In this document: positions 1 through 9,733 of the stretch, piece after piece | How positions within the stretch are numbered: position 1 is the first letter of the stretch | How the letters are laid out: every line of letters begins with the position of its first letter | Notes under the pieces: generated by a model | Database searches by the model: none | What the model was told of the DNA's origin: nothing | Seen by the model: only the letters and a program-made list of their open reading frames with translations | DNA from: Nematostella vectensis | Lineage: Eukaryota > Cnidaria > Anthozoa > Actiniaria > Edwardsiidae | Direction: 5' to 3' | DNA length: 64,000 bases | NCBI RefSeq assembly: GCF_932526225.1 | Contig: NC_064045.1 | Location: forward strand, 12,580,442 to 12,644,441 | Position numbers and translations under genes: made by a program

Positions 1-1290
1 CCTCTGTGGTGGGGTGGACTAGGGGGTAGGCTACCTTCTGTAACTAGACGGGGTCTTTATCTAGATGAGCTACCCTCTGTGGGCAGCTACCCTCTGAGCT
101 ACCCTCTGTGGTGGGGTGGACTAGGGGGTAGGCTACCCTCTGTGTGTGTGGGGGGGTGGACTAGGGGGTAGGCTACCCTCTGTGGCGGGGTGGACTAAGG
201 GGTAGGCTACCCTCTGTGGCGGGGTGGACTAGGGGGTAGGCTACCCTCTATATCTAGAAAGGGCGGATTCAAAGGATATATTACTCTCTGTTGCAGGGTG
301 GGCTAAGGGGTAGGCTACCCTCTGTGGCGGGGTGGACTAGGGGTAGGCTACCCTTTGTGGCGGGGTGGACTAGGGGGTAGGCTACCCTCTGTGGGGGGGG
401 GTGGACTAGGGGTAGGCTACCCTCTGTGGCGGGGTGGACTAGGGGGTAGGCTACCCTCTGTGGGGGGATGGACTAGGGGTAGGCTAGCCTCTGTGGCGGG
501 GTGGACTAGGGGGTAGGCTACCCTCTGTGGCGGGGTGGACTAGGGGGTAGGCTACCCTCTGTGGCAGGGTGGACTAGGGGGTAGGCTACCCTCTGTGGCG
601 GGGTGGGCTAGGGGGTAGGCTACCCTCTGTGGCGGGGTGGACTAGGGGGTAGGCTACCCTCTGTGGCGGGGTGGACTAGGGGGTAGGCTACCCTCTGTGG
701 CGGGGTGGACTAGGGGGTAGGCTACCCTCTGTGGGGGGGTGGACTAGGGGGTAGGCTACCCTCTGTGGCGGGGTGGACTAGGGGGTAGGCTACCCTCTGT
801 GGCGGGGTGGACTAGGGGGTAGGCTACCCTCTATATCTAGAAAGGATTCAAAGCATAGATTACTCTCTGTTGCAGGGTGGGCTAAGGGGTAGGCTACCCT
901 CTGTGGCGGGGTGGACTAGGGGGTAGGCTACCCTCTGTTGTGGCGGGGTGGACTAGAGGGTAGGCTACCCTCTGTGGGGGGGGGGGGGGGGGTGGGCTAG
1001 GTGTAGGCTACCCTCTGTGGCGGGGTGGACTAGGGGGTAGGCTACCCTTTGTGGGGGTCGGACTAGGGGCGTGGCTACTCTCTATGGCGTATCTAGAAAG
1101 GGCGGATTCAAGGGGTAGGCTACCCTCTGTGGCGGGGTGGACTAGGGGTGGGCTCCCCTCTGTGGCGGGCTGGACTAGGGGTAGGTTACCCTCTGTGGTG
1201 GGGTGGACTAGGGGGTAGGTTACCCTCTGTGGCGTGGTGGACTAGGGGCGTGGCTACCCTCTGTATCCAGGTGGGGCACCTGTTGATGAG
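1..1290. repeat. 34-bp GC-rich minisatellite array
   Basis: Tandem array of a 34-base unit whose core reads GGCTACCCTCTGTGGCGGGG followed by TGGACTAGGGGGTA, about 35 copies, running off the left edge of the window. Units vary mainly in the length of the G run. A different variant segment (with tatatctagaaaggg and attactctctgttgcag) is interspersed near 248-305, 830-890 and 1085-1110, which indicates a higher-order arrangement. Short open frames inside are a by-product of the repeat and are not genes. The array stops about 350 bases before the GST coding region. Confidence 0.95.
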
Positions 1291-1648
1291 TTTTTTCTCA
1301 ATGTGTAAACTTCAAGAAAATCATACATGATATTTTTTCTTGTAATTTTTGTGTTATAATACCCCTCATCTGTTTAACCCATTCTACTGCTTGAATAAAC
1401 AACACCCTCAGATAGGCACCAATCTTAAATAAGTATAGCACCCCTACCAAAGAAACAGATAAGTCACTACAAACCCTTAGCAAGTCATTTTCGAATTCTG
1501 TTTGACAATGATTGTGGTCAATTGTAGCTTTGTTTTGTCCAATTTGGTTTGGTAAAGGCTCAGTTAACCCATGTTTAACCTGAAACTGTCCCCCAATTTC
1601 CTTTTTGGAATACTCTATATATTCCAGGGCAATCACTACACTTATATC

Positions 1649-2359
1649 ATGGATGGCTCTCTTCCTAAGCTGTACAATGCATGGTTTTGTCCTTTTGCTC
1701 AGAGGGCCTGGATTGCCATGCTGGCTAAGAAAGCTGAATTTGAATACATCGAGCAGAACCCCTACAACAAGACCCCAGAATGGCTGGCAATAAATCCAAA
1801 TGGGCTAGTTCCTGTTATTGTACACAATGGTAACGCTGTGTATGAAAGCTCTATCTGTATTGAATTCATTGATGAAGCATTCTCAACTCCTGTTACAATC
1901 TTGCCAAAGGACCCATATAAGCGAGCTCATGGTAGAATGTGGGGTGATTTCGTAAGCAAGAAGCTAGTTCCACACTTCTACACAATGCTTCTAAAGCAAG
2001 ATAAAGAAGACCAGGAAGAAGCCAAGGCAAAGTACCTTGAAGGCTTGAGGACTTTCACCAATGAAATGGACCCGGAAGGACCATTCTTCCAGGGTAAACA
2101 TTTGGGATATGTTGATATTATGTGGGCTCCTTTTGCAGCTCGAATGCATATCCTGGAGCACTACCGTGGGTTTAGTGTCCCTCAGACGGATGAGTTTAAA
2201 AGGTACCATCATTGGTGGGATATTATTAAACGGCATTCTGCTGTTGCCAACACCCTCCAGGATGAAGAAAAGATGTTGCAGGTGTACCAGAGATATGCAT
2301 TCAATACTACAAGATCCCAGGTCAGCGAGGCAATACGCAAGGGAACAGCACTGCCGTAA
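1649..2359 (+). CDS. Omega-class-like glutathione S-transferase
   Basis: Encodes 236 residues, the usual length for a cytosolic omega GST. The N-terminal thioredoxin fold (about residues 5-80) carries Cys14 in the motif WFCPFAQRAW; a catalytic Cys in CP(F/Y)xQR is the omega-class signature, where most other classes use Tyr or Ser. The cis-Pro segment GLVPVI and the ESS motif that contacts the glutathione gamma-glutamyl group follow. The helical C-terminal domain occupies about residues 95-225. Expected role is cytosolic glutathione-dependent thioltransferase or dehydroascorbate reductase activity. I chose the ATG at 1649: the open frame extends upstream to 1571, but a pyrimidine-rich tract ending in ag at 1627 suggests a 5'UTR splice acceptor, and the fold begins just after 1649. 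The coding part is uninterrupted. The left breakpoint of the large duplication lies about 155 bases beyond the stop codon. Confidence 0.88.
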   Translation: MDGSLPKLYNAWFCPFAQRAWIAMLAKKAEFEYIEQNPYNKTPEWLAINPNGLVPVIVHNGNAVYESSICIEFIDEAFSTPVTILPKDPYKRAHGRMWGDFVSKKLVPHFYTMLLKQDKEDQEEAKAKYLEGLRTFTNEMDPEGPFFQGKHLGYVDIMWAPFAARMHILEHYRGFSVPQTDEFKRYHHWWDIIKRHSAVANTLQDEEKMLQVYQRYAFNTTRSQVSEAIRKGTALP

Positions 2360-2618
2360 TCCAGAGGCTTCTACTCTTGGGTGTTATCTGTATAGCGTCT
2401 GCACGTTAGAGTTCCATAAAAGTGGTCTGTTAGGGCTAATACAATGAGAGGCCAGACCCCACCATTTTGTGTGAAATTAAGAGGGGGGCATTAGTCATAA
2501 GAGCAGATCCCATAAATCCAGCCCAGTACCCAACATTTTTTTCCTCGGGGGGAGAGGGGGGGCTTTGGAGGGTGTGAGTTTCTTTTATAAAAATATCAGA
2601 CCCACCTCCCCCCCCCTA

Positions 2619-2624
2619 AATAAA
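2619..2624 (+). terminator. Candidate polyadenylation signal of the GST gene
   Basis: AATAAA lies 260 bases after the GST stop codon, within C- and T-rich DNA. It sits just inside duplication unit A, so a second copy exists in unit B (near 22236) without a GST gene in front of it. Confidence 0.4.
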
Positions 2625-2852
2625 AAGACAATTTTTTTTACATTTGCACTTTTTGTATAATTGTCACTGGATATTCCCAACACCTTTAGATGTGGATGGG
2701 TTGTTCCAAAGTATTTAAAACAGAAATTGACTTTAAGGGCACACAAAGCACCAGTTTATTAATGACTGTTGATATTTGGCTTGGGATAAAAGTTTTCGTT
2801 GAAAGTATTCGTATACTTTCAACTTACAAAACGCCCATAAACATTCATGAAG

Positions 2853-3186
2853 CAGGCCCGTACCCAGGGGGGTGCACCCCCCCCCCCCACAAGGGCCAAA
2901 AGTCCACTTTTGGTTTTCAATAGACTATATTGAAAAAAAATAGCTATTTGTAGAAAAAACTAAGAATCATAAGCTAGATCCCTCTGGTATGTAGCCAAAT
3001 CCAAAAATAAACGTCCTGTGGAGATACTGCAAAGGAATGCTTCAAAGGCATCCTTGGTGGTTAGATTTTTATCAGAGAACTCCCTCCCTCCCCCTACCCC
3101 CCCCCCCCCCCCCCGGGAAAATTAGATCCACTTTTTAGGATTTCGCACCTCCCCCCCCCCCAAGAAAAATCATGGGTACGGGCCTG
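2853..3186. mobile_element. MITE-like palindromic element (unit A)
   Basis: Bounded by a perfect 14-base inverted repeat, CAGGCCCGTACCCA at 2853-2866 and TGGGTACGGGCCTG at 3173-3186. The interior has C and G homopolymer runs and no coding potential. The same element is at 22853-23188 in unit B. Fragments with the terminal word GGGTACG or CGTACCC recur near 6190, 22440, 40185 and 58220, so this is a dispersed family. Confidence 0.7.
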
Positions 3187-3249
3187 TGAAGACCACGGGG
3201 GGGGGGGGGGGGGGTGGACTCTCCAGAAAAGTAGACCGGGGTGCTCGAC

Positions 3250-4110
3250 CTATCTTTTAGGGTATAAAATTCTTAACAACTGCTATCTCTTAGGGGTTGT
3301 TTTAGGATTTTTCCGATTGTGCTATCTTTTAGGGGTTTTTTACCCCTGGGGAGGAGGATTTTTCCTATTCTGCTATCTTTTAGTGTATCTCACGCTAAAT
3401 GGTGGCCCAATCGCTCGAAAGGTATTTTACAATAAACCACAAGTCAACTGATCAGTTGATACTTCCAGCCTTATTGTCGGTATCATAGAATACAGGATCC
3501 GTCAGCCAATTAAAACGGGCATTGTTAAAAATTCCTTCGACCATACCCAATGTGCTATCTCTTAGAGGGGTAAGAATTGTTGTTGACCACGCCCTTAGTG
3601 CTATCCCTTAGGGTTAAAATTGATTTTGCTGTCGAGCACCCCCGTCTGTTTTTCTAGAAGTCTAATCTGTTGATACTGATCGGTTGATACTTCCAGCGTT
3701 ATTGTCGGTATCATAGAATACAGGATCCGTCAGCCAATTAAAATGGGCATTGTTTTTTAATGCTATCTCTAAGGGTTTAAAATTCCTTCGACCACACCCA
3801 ATGTGCTATCTCTTAGAGGGGTAAGAATTGTTGTTGACCACGCCCTTAGTGCTATCCCTTAGGGTTAAAATTGATTTTGCTGTCGAGCACCCCCGTCTGT
3901 TTTTCTAGAAGTCTAATCTGTTGATACTGATCGGTTGATACTTCCAGCGTTATTGTCGGTATCATAGAATACAGGATCCGTCAGCCAATTAAAATGGGCA
4001 TTGTTTTTTAATGCTATCTCTAAGGGTTTAAAATTCCTTCGACCACACCCAATGTGCTATCTCTTAGAGGGGTAAGAATTGTTGTTGATTTTGCTGTCGA
4101 GCACCCCCGT
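3250..4110. repeat. 251-bp tandem repeat with TGCTATCTYTTAGGG motif (unit A)
   Basis: The word aattccttcgacca occurs at 3530, 3781 and 4032, exactly 251 bases apart, giving three units (the last one shortened). Within and before the units the short motif TGCTATCTYTTAGGG (Y = C or T) and close variants occur many times, for example at 3281, 3320, 3371, 3553 and 3600, at spacings of about 40-180 bases. Unit B has only two 251-bp units. Confidence 0.85.
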
Positions 4111-5278
4111 CTGTTTTTCTCGAAGTAAACCCCCGGGGTGAAGTCTCTCTTTGTTTACATGCCGCGCTCACTCGCTCTGGGAAACTCTGTTTGTACAATT
4201 GTTCGAGAACAATTAGTGTTTTAAGTACACACGCACGTTTAATGTCATTGACCACGGGATGCTCCCTTAACCACTTTTGTCGTATGAAAACAAATTAAAA
4301 CAGTTGTCGTATTAAACAGATCTCTTTTTTGCGTCAAATACACGTTGAATTTAAATTCACATGACAATAAGCTCACACACAATGAGCATTGTATATTTAA
4401 GGTTGACGTATACAGTACTTTTGCATTAAGTGAATTGAATACATTCTTTTCTTTTATAAAATTATAGCCCTAGTTTTGCGCTACATTTCTCTGAATTCGC
4501 CAAAATTTGACAGTTCGCCGGTAAAAAGCCGCCATTTCAAAACAAAAAGGATCAACCGCGCGGTTCTGGAACTAATCTTGCGTTTTTCAGCACTGGCTCC
4601 AAAAATAAGAACGGCCCACCCTCAAGTGAGATGAAGGAGTTCTTATCAAAAGAATGTACATTATTTACAACATATATATCTATTATTACATTTGTGATAG
4701 GCATGCATCACACATGATGTATTTTTAAAACGAGACAATCCAGCATTTACAACAAAGATATAACACCTTTGTAAGTCATTCAAATCTACAGTTGTCTATT
4801 TTTACGCTGTGTCTGTTTTCGAATGGCAATTGATTGTTCATCTTATTTGCTAGATGCAATGAAATTATGTACAATGGTTACAGGATGGAAGGGAGGGGTA
4901 GAACTCGAATACTAGAATTGGCTGTTTTGGGCACTACGGAAAGCTAGAAGTGTCCAAACTTGTGCAGGTAATTAGTATCATCTCGCGTACACGGGGGAGG
5001 GGGGAGGGGGGCAATTCCCTCTCCCCTTGGCTGCCAAAAAGTGGGGCGTTTTTTATTAAGGAATGGTATGATACCTATGATTGATCCAATCCTGGATACG
5101 CGCCTTTTATCCCCCAGTGAAGTAAAAGCGATACTCATTCTAATAATGATAATCATAATAATGATGATGATGATTAAAGAGCGTATGGAAATATGTTAGA
5201 ATATAGAATAAGCATTTAAATTCTACCTAACAAAAAGTATTCTAATGCTCTTTCATGTTAGTCCTACATAAAAAGAGA
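4111..5278. other. Noncoding DNA 3' of the GPCR gene (unit A)
   Basis: AT-rich DNA without a supportable gene. It holds a G-rich repeat fragment around 4990-5110 (gggggaggggg, then a cgcgcc end) and an imperfect (ATG/ATA)n run at 5145-5175. The corresponding stretch of unit B is nearly identical. Confidence 0.6.
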
Positions 5279-6747
5279 TTAGCATGCTTGATTTTCCAAC
5301 TTATTCCCAGCGATAGACTTGTTCGCATTGTCTGACATCGAAATGCTCGGCAGACCAGCCGACGTGTTATTATGACCTGCACCTACAGTTCGGTTGTTAG
5401 GGGCAACCCGACCGCCGGACACCCTACATCGCAGCAGGTTCAAAAGATGTCGTCTGAAACGTTCATTATGGAAGCTGTATATTATTGGATTGATTGCCGA
5501 ATTGAACGTCACCATAGCGACAGAAGCGGGATAGGCGATATCTACGCGGATGCTTGTGGGCGCATACGCCACGATGAGAAAGATACTGAGCTCTGGAATC
5601 CACGAGAGAGCGTAGATAAAGCTGACCACAATCACCATCTTGGTAGCCTTTTTCCGGCGCTGTCTGTCCGCCTCCTGGTTATTCACCTGCTCCACTTCGC
5701 GCCTGAACCACAACTGGTGGATAACCCTCGAGTAAAGTACACACATGGTGCAAATAGGGATCACCCCTAGGACCACAAAGCATAGCGCGCTGTACACCTT
5801 GAAGGAGTAGTCCGCTGGCCACTCCATGGTGCAGAAACCGAGTTGTTCGTTGTAGCGCTTGACGATGAAGCCAATGGCGTTCCAGGCGATGGCGAACAGC
5901 CAGCAAACAACCACCAGGACTATTATTCAGAACAAAAACGATTAGAAGATTAGCCAGCATCTAGACCAGCGCCATGATTTTTCTACAACTCAAGTACCCT
6001 CCTTTCCCGTTTGTTATCTGAAGTTAGTATTAATTAGATAGCTCGAAAGAGATGCATGGGGAGGGAGTGGGGGTCCGCACCCCTCCCCCTCCTTGGCATT
6101 CGAAACGTGCGTCGCCAAAATTTAATTTTTTCCATATAATACCTATGACTGTGCACCCCCACCCCCGTCCCCGTCTAGCTAATCTTAGCTGGGTACGCCC
6201 CTGTTTCCGTACCTACTCCTCCCAAGGGATGCCATATTCACCAGATTACCACCTCCCCCTGGGTATCCATGCCTAGTCCTCTCCCTTATCCGCCGGATGA
6301 TGCCTTTCAACCTCACTCTAGGGATTCCCCTCCCCTCCCTCCACAAGGCATGCCCCACTCACTTTTAAGATTGCTGTTCGTGATGCTCACAAGATTACTG
6401 TGGGGATTTGTGACGGCGTAAAACCTCTCTATTGCTATGGCGACAAGGAAGAGCGCCGACGCGTAGCCTCCCATCCACGCAAAGCTTTCCCCCGTCACCA
6501 GAGAGCACAATACATCCCCTGCCAAACCCCCTGGGTGTGTGTAGGCCCCCTTGAAGATGAAGGTTGGGCTGAAGAAGATGAGAAGAAGAAGATCGCTGAT
6601 GGCGAGGTTCACAAGGAGATAGTTCATGGGCGTTCGCATCGGCTTGTTTAGTAGCACCACGAGGCAGACGAGGATATTCCCTGTCACGCCAATCACGGTT
6701 ACTATGGAGAAGGCGACGACGATCGCTACCTCCTCTGCGGTTGTCAT
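5279..6747 (-). CDS. Class A (rhodopsin-family) G protein-coupled receptor, copy A
   Basis: Two exons: 6747-6363 (start ATG, 128 codons plus one base) and 5919-5279 (stop TAA). The intron has donor gtgagt and acceptor tag and phases match, giving 341 residues. Seven membrane helices are visible. Landmarks are GN with Asn24 in TM1, LAISD with Asp52 in TM2, Cys81 pairing with Cys158 of loop 2, ERF at 107-109 in place of the usual DRY, Pro183 in TM5, SWIP at 234-237 in TM6 and NPIIY at 272-276 in TM7. A basic third loop (QRRKKATK) and Cys293 in the short tail fit G-protein coupling and palmitoylation. It looks like a peptide- or amine-type receptor; I cannot assign the ligand. The second copy at 25084-26552 differs by one residue (Pro319 here, Gln there). 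The intron (5920-6362) contains a G/C-rich repeat fragment. Confidence 0.9.
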
Positions 6748-6864
6748 GGCAGCGTTTTCTGTTGAATAATAAACGCAAAGGTTAAGTCCATCGGGCGTAG
6801 CTAGATTTAAGAGCCTTCATAATACGTCCTTTACTATAATCAGCTCAGAGTATTTCCTTTTCTG

Positions 6865-6905
6865 GAAACACAAATATGGCGGCCTAAATGGATTATGACG
6901 TCATC
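6865..6905 (-). promoter_or_regulatory. CRE-like palindrome and YY1-like site upstream of the GPCR (unit A)
   Basis: About 120-155 bases upstream of the GPCR ATG lie ATGGCGGCC (a YY1-like core) and the perfect cAMP-response-element palindrome TGACGTCA at 6896-6903. Position and motifs suggest the core promoter of the receptor gene, which is inference. The same arrangement precedes the unit B receptor (TGACGTCA at 26701-26708). Confidence 0.4.
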
Positions 6906-7500
6906 ATTCAAGCCCCTCGCCTTTTATAGTGTGGTGCGACGTGTAATCCCGTGCGATTTTCGTGCTGAAATCGATTTTTTTTTGCTGTTTTGGGTCTATT
7001 ATGGGTTGAATAATTAGTATATGCTGGGGGCCAATATTTCCGACCGCGTTTTGATATTTTTTTGACGTAATTCCGCATAATGTGTGTTAATTTATGCATA
7101 TATTTATATTTCTTTAATAACTCGGCCCGTTTTGCAGCTAAGTTAACCAAACTTCGCTGTGTAGATGCCCTTTGTGTTTATTATTAATAACGTTAAAGAC
7201 GTTACCATTGAAATAATGTTTGACAAAATAATTTGTAGTCGGATTTTTGACGGCGGCCATCTTGGATCCGCCATCTTGGGTTTGACAAACATAATGAAAT
7301 CCACCATGAAGCTTCGAACATGTTTCTCCTTTCAAAAATGCTGTCTAATTTTAATAGTTAAACAAACATATCTACTTTTTTCTATATTCACAGCGGTGTA
7401 TTAAGAATTTTTAACCAATACGAGGGGGGGTGTGAATTGTTTAGATAGCCACTTCCAGAAATCAATAATCGCCATTGCATCAGTAGAACTATGCGTCTCG
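6906..7500. other. Noncoding spacer between GPCR and CXC pseudogene (unit A)
   Basis: No gene seen. It contains two YY1-like words close together, GGCCATCTTGG and CGCCATCTTGG, at about 7255-7279. These are conserved in unit B at about 27058-27083. Small open frames here differ between units only as the duplication predicts and show no protein features. Confidence 0.5.
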
Positions 7501-7509
7501 AAAAATTGC

Positions 7510-7735
7510 AAGACGATGCTGCTCCTGGCGAAACAGGCAGCGCTGCTCGTGTAGACATAGACGATGCTGCTGCTGGTGACATGGACGATGCTGCTCTTGG
7601 CGACACGGACGATGCTGCTCCTGGTGACATAGACGATGCTGCTCCTGGTGGCATAGACGATGCTGCTCCTGGTGGCATAGACGATGCTGCTCCTGGTGGC
7701 ATAGACGATGCTGCTCCTGGTGGCATAGGACGATG
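7510..7735. repeat. 24-bp minisatellite beside the CXC pseudogene (unit A)
   Basis: About ten copies of a 24-base unit, GATGCTGCTCCTGGTGGCAT plus AGAC, with variants. Because 24 is a multiple of three, long frames stay open on both strands: acidic DDAAPGGI repeats on plus, MPPGAASS on minus. The unit B array (27313-27850) is more than twice as long with the same flanks, so this is length-variable satellite DNA and not a conserved protein domain. Confidence 0.9.
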
Positions 7736-7760
7736 CTGCTCCTGGAGAGCTTTAGCAAGA

Positions 7761-9733
7761 TCAATCATCCAAGTCGTCTGCGGTGTTTTGAGATTCTCTG
7801 TTAGGATTTTCGCAGCTCCCTGTATAGCATTTACACAATGGAGTGCAAGGGAGTGCGTTCTTTGAACAACTGCATCTTCCCTTGCAACCGGTCTTACATC
7901 CACATCTTGTTAGCTCAATGGGCAACTTTTGGAGCAGGCAGTAAATTACAACAGACACTCGAGGCCACGCCAGCTCTTAGAACCCAGTTGGAGTTGCCCA
8001 CTGACTGCTGGATCTGCAGGGCACGGCTGTATAGATCGAGATCAAGTGTTATGGTGGTACGCCTCTCGGGTCCGACAACAACAGCTGAGATTCCCTGAGT
8101 CATCATCAGAGCTGTATAAAGAGTTGCATAATCTATAGGCGAGGTCCCGAGCAGTGGAGCGACAACTTCAAAGTTGGTGATGTTTTGACGTTCGGTAGCT
8201 CGGTTGTTCGATATGAGGAGGGATTTAGTTGCTGCCCATGTTGGTAGCACGTCTTCTTTTGAGACACTTCTGCCATTGCAAGCGCGTTCTTTCACTGAAA
8301 TTATAGAATTGTCAGAGACGTCGACGCGTACGGTCTCGGTTTCCATTTCAGCTTTTTCGTTGCCGCCACTAGAAGCGTGCTCTTTACTCCAATGGCTAGG
8401 TGGGTCTTCACAGCGGCGAAAACTTGGACTATTTCCCTCTTCTTTTCCTTCTGCCCCTCTTGCCTCCCCTCCTCCTCCTCCTCCTCCTTGTCCTTCGCCC
8501 TCTCCTCTTCCGCTACCTCCCGCTCTTCCTTCTTCTCCTTCTTCTTCGAAAGATTGCATCTCCACATCTAAGACTTGAGCAGATTCGTGTAAGGATTTAC
8601 CCGTGTTATCAATTGCATCATAGTTGGCAAGCGCCCAGGTCCGCGTATAGTCGTTGGAGACGAGCTGCTCCCTCTTGCCCAGAGTATTGCTTGCAAATCG
8701 TATTGGCTTGGGCTTTATGATTGGCTGTTGCTGATAACTGACCGCAAAGCCAATTGCTTTAGATGGTATCTTGGTTGGGATAACAAGTGGCTGGTGAACT
8801 GGATCTCCGTCCTCTGCTCTTTGATTTAAGACGATCACTGTTCCATGAAACGTGTTTTGCCCAGTCGGTGTGTCTTCCAAAAGATCTATGTTATCCACAG
8901 CAAACCAAACATTTACACCTCTTTTGACAAACTCAGGCAAGCAAAATCCTCCAGTCTCTCTCATCCTCGTAAGAACACCTTGCTTTACACGCCTTTAGAT
9001 ATCAAGAATACTCCGATAGTTGCTCCCGGTATACACGTCATACAGGTTTGTGACAAGATTCTTGTCGCGCACTCTTGAGTGAATGGCAAGGGGAAGACCG
9101 ATGGAAAGCGGCGTGTCCACAGTCTGCATAAACTCGCTGTCTTCTTTAGGCTGATGTTTCACTTGACGATCACTTCTAGCGTTCTGGACAAGGACTTGGC
9201 AGGTGACGTCGATAACTTTGTCAATTTCTTCATTGCGCTTTCCTGACACATTCATGACACAACGGCCAAAAAGGAGGTTACTCAGGAAAAACTGTAGTAA
9301 ATGGGGATTTTCGAAGTCCTCGAAGCTCCCATTAAAAGACCAGTTCCATGATCTCTGATCTCTGCTGCATGATCTCCTTCCGTAACATCGAGGCCACATT
9401 TTTCAAATGCGCAATCTTCTCACCATCATCATGATATGCAGAATGTAACTCAATCGATTTGCTGATTGTCCCGGACAGGACAATTTTCTCAGCCTCGTTT
9501 TTGCGTACTGATGGAACAAATTTCACATTCGGGAGCCGCTTTTGCAAAATTTGTTTCAGGTACTTGCGGTAGTTCTTCGAGTCATTGATTTCTACCATAT
9601 ACCTCTTCAAAATTGTAATGTATGTTTCATTTATTCCCGCCATATCCAGAGAAAGGCTGTCGTTCATAAGAGTGTTTTGTACAAATAGTAATAACTCTTC
9701 GTCACAGGCATACATCATTCTTCTCCTAAACAA
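7761..9733 (-). pseudogene. Decayed CXC (tesmin/TSO1-like) domain protein, unit A
   Basis: One protein is readable in pieces. 9718-9357 (minus) gives an N-terminal segment. A 7-base tandem duplication (GATCTCT at 9350-9356 and 9357-9363) shifts the frame; removing one copy would rejoin the two parts. The next frame, to 8998, ends at an in-frame TAA (8995-8997) and resumes without shift to 7915. It contains VDNIDLLEDTPTGQNTFHGT, a landmark of a multi-copy uncharacterised family I recall from aquatic invertebrates, followed by a Glu/Gly-rich linker. A last shift leads to a cysteine-rich tail at about 7908-7820 with CGCKTGCKGRCSCSK and CTPLCKCYTGSC, the zinc-binding CXC pattern. The first ATG is preceded by an acceptor-like gtttag, so upstream exons may be missing. 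All these breaks are shared with unit B. Function unknown; possibly derived from a mobile element. Confidence 0.75.

Noticed and set aside
1298-1636. Minus-strand frame of 112 codons upstream of the GST
   Set aside because: No recognisable features; overlaps the GST 5' region; composition is that of noncoding DNA.
6052-6276. 74-codon plus-strand frame, present in both units
   Set aside because: It lies in the GPCR intron within a G/C-rich repeat fragment.
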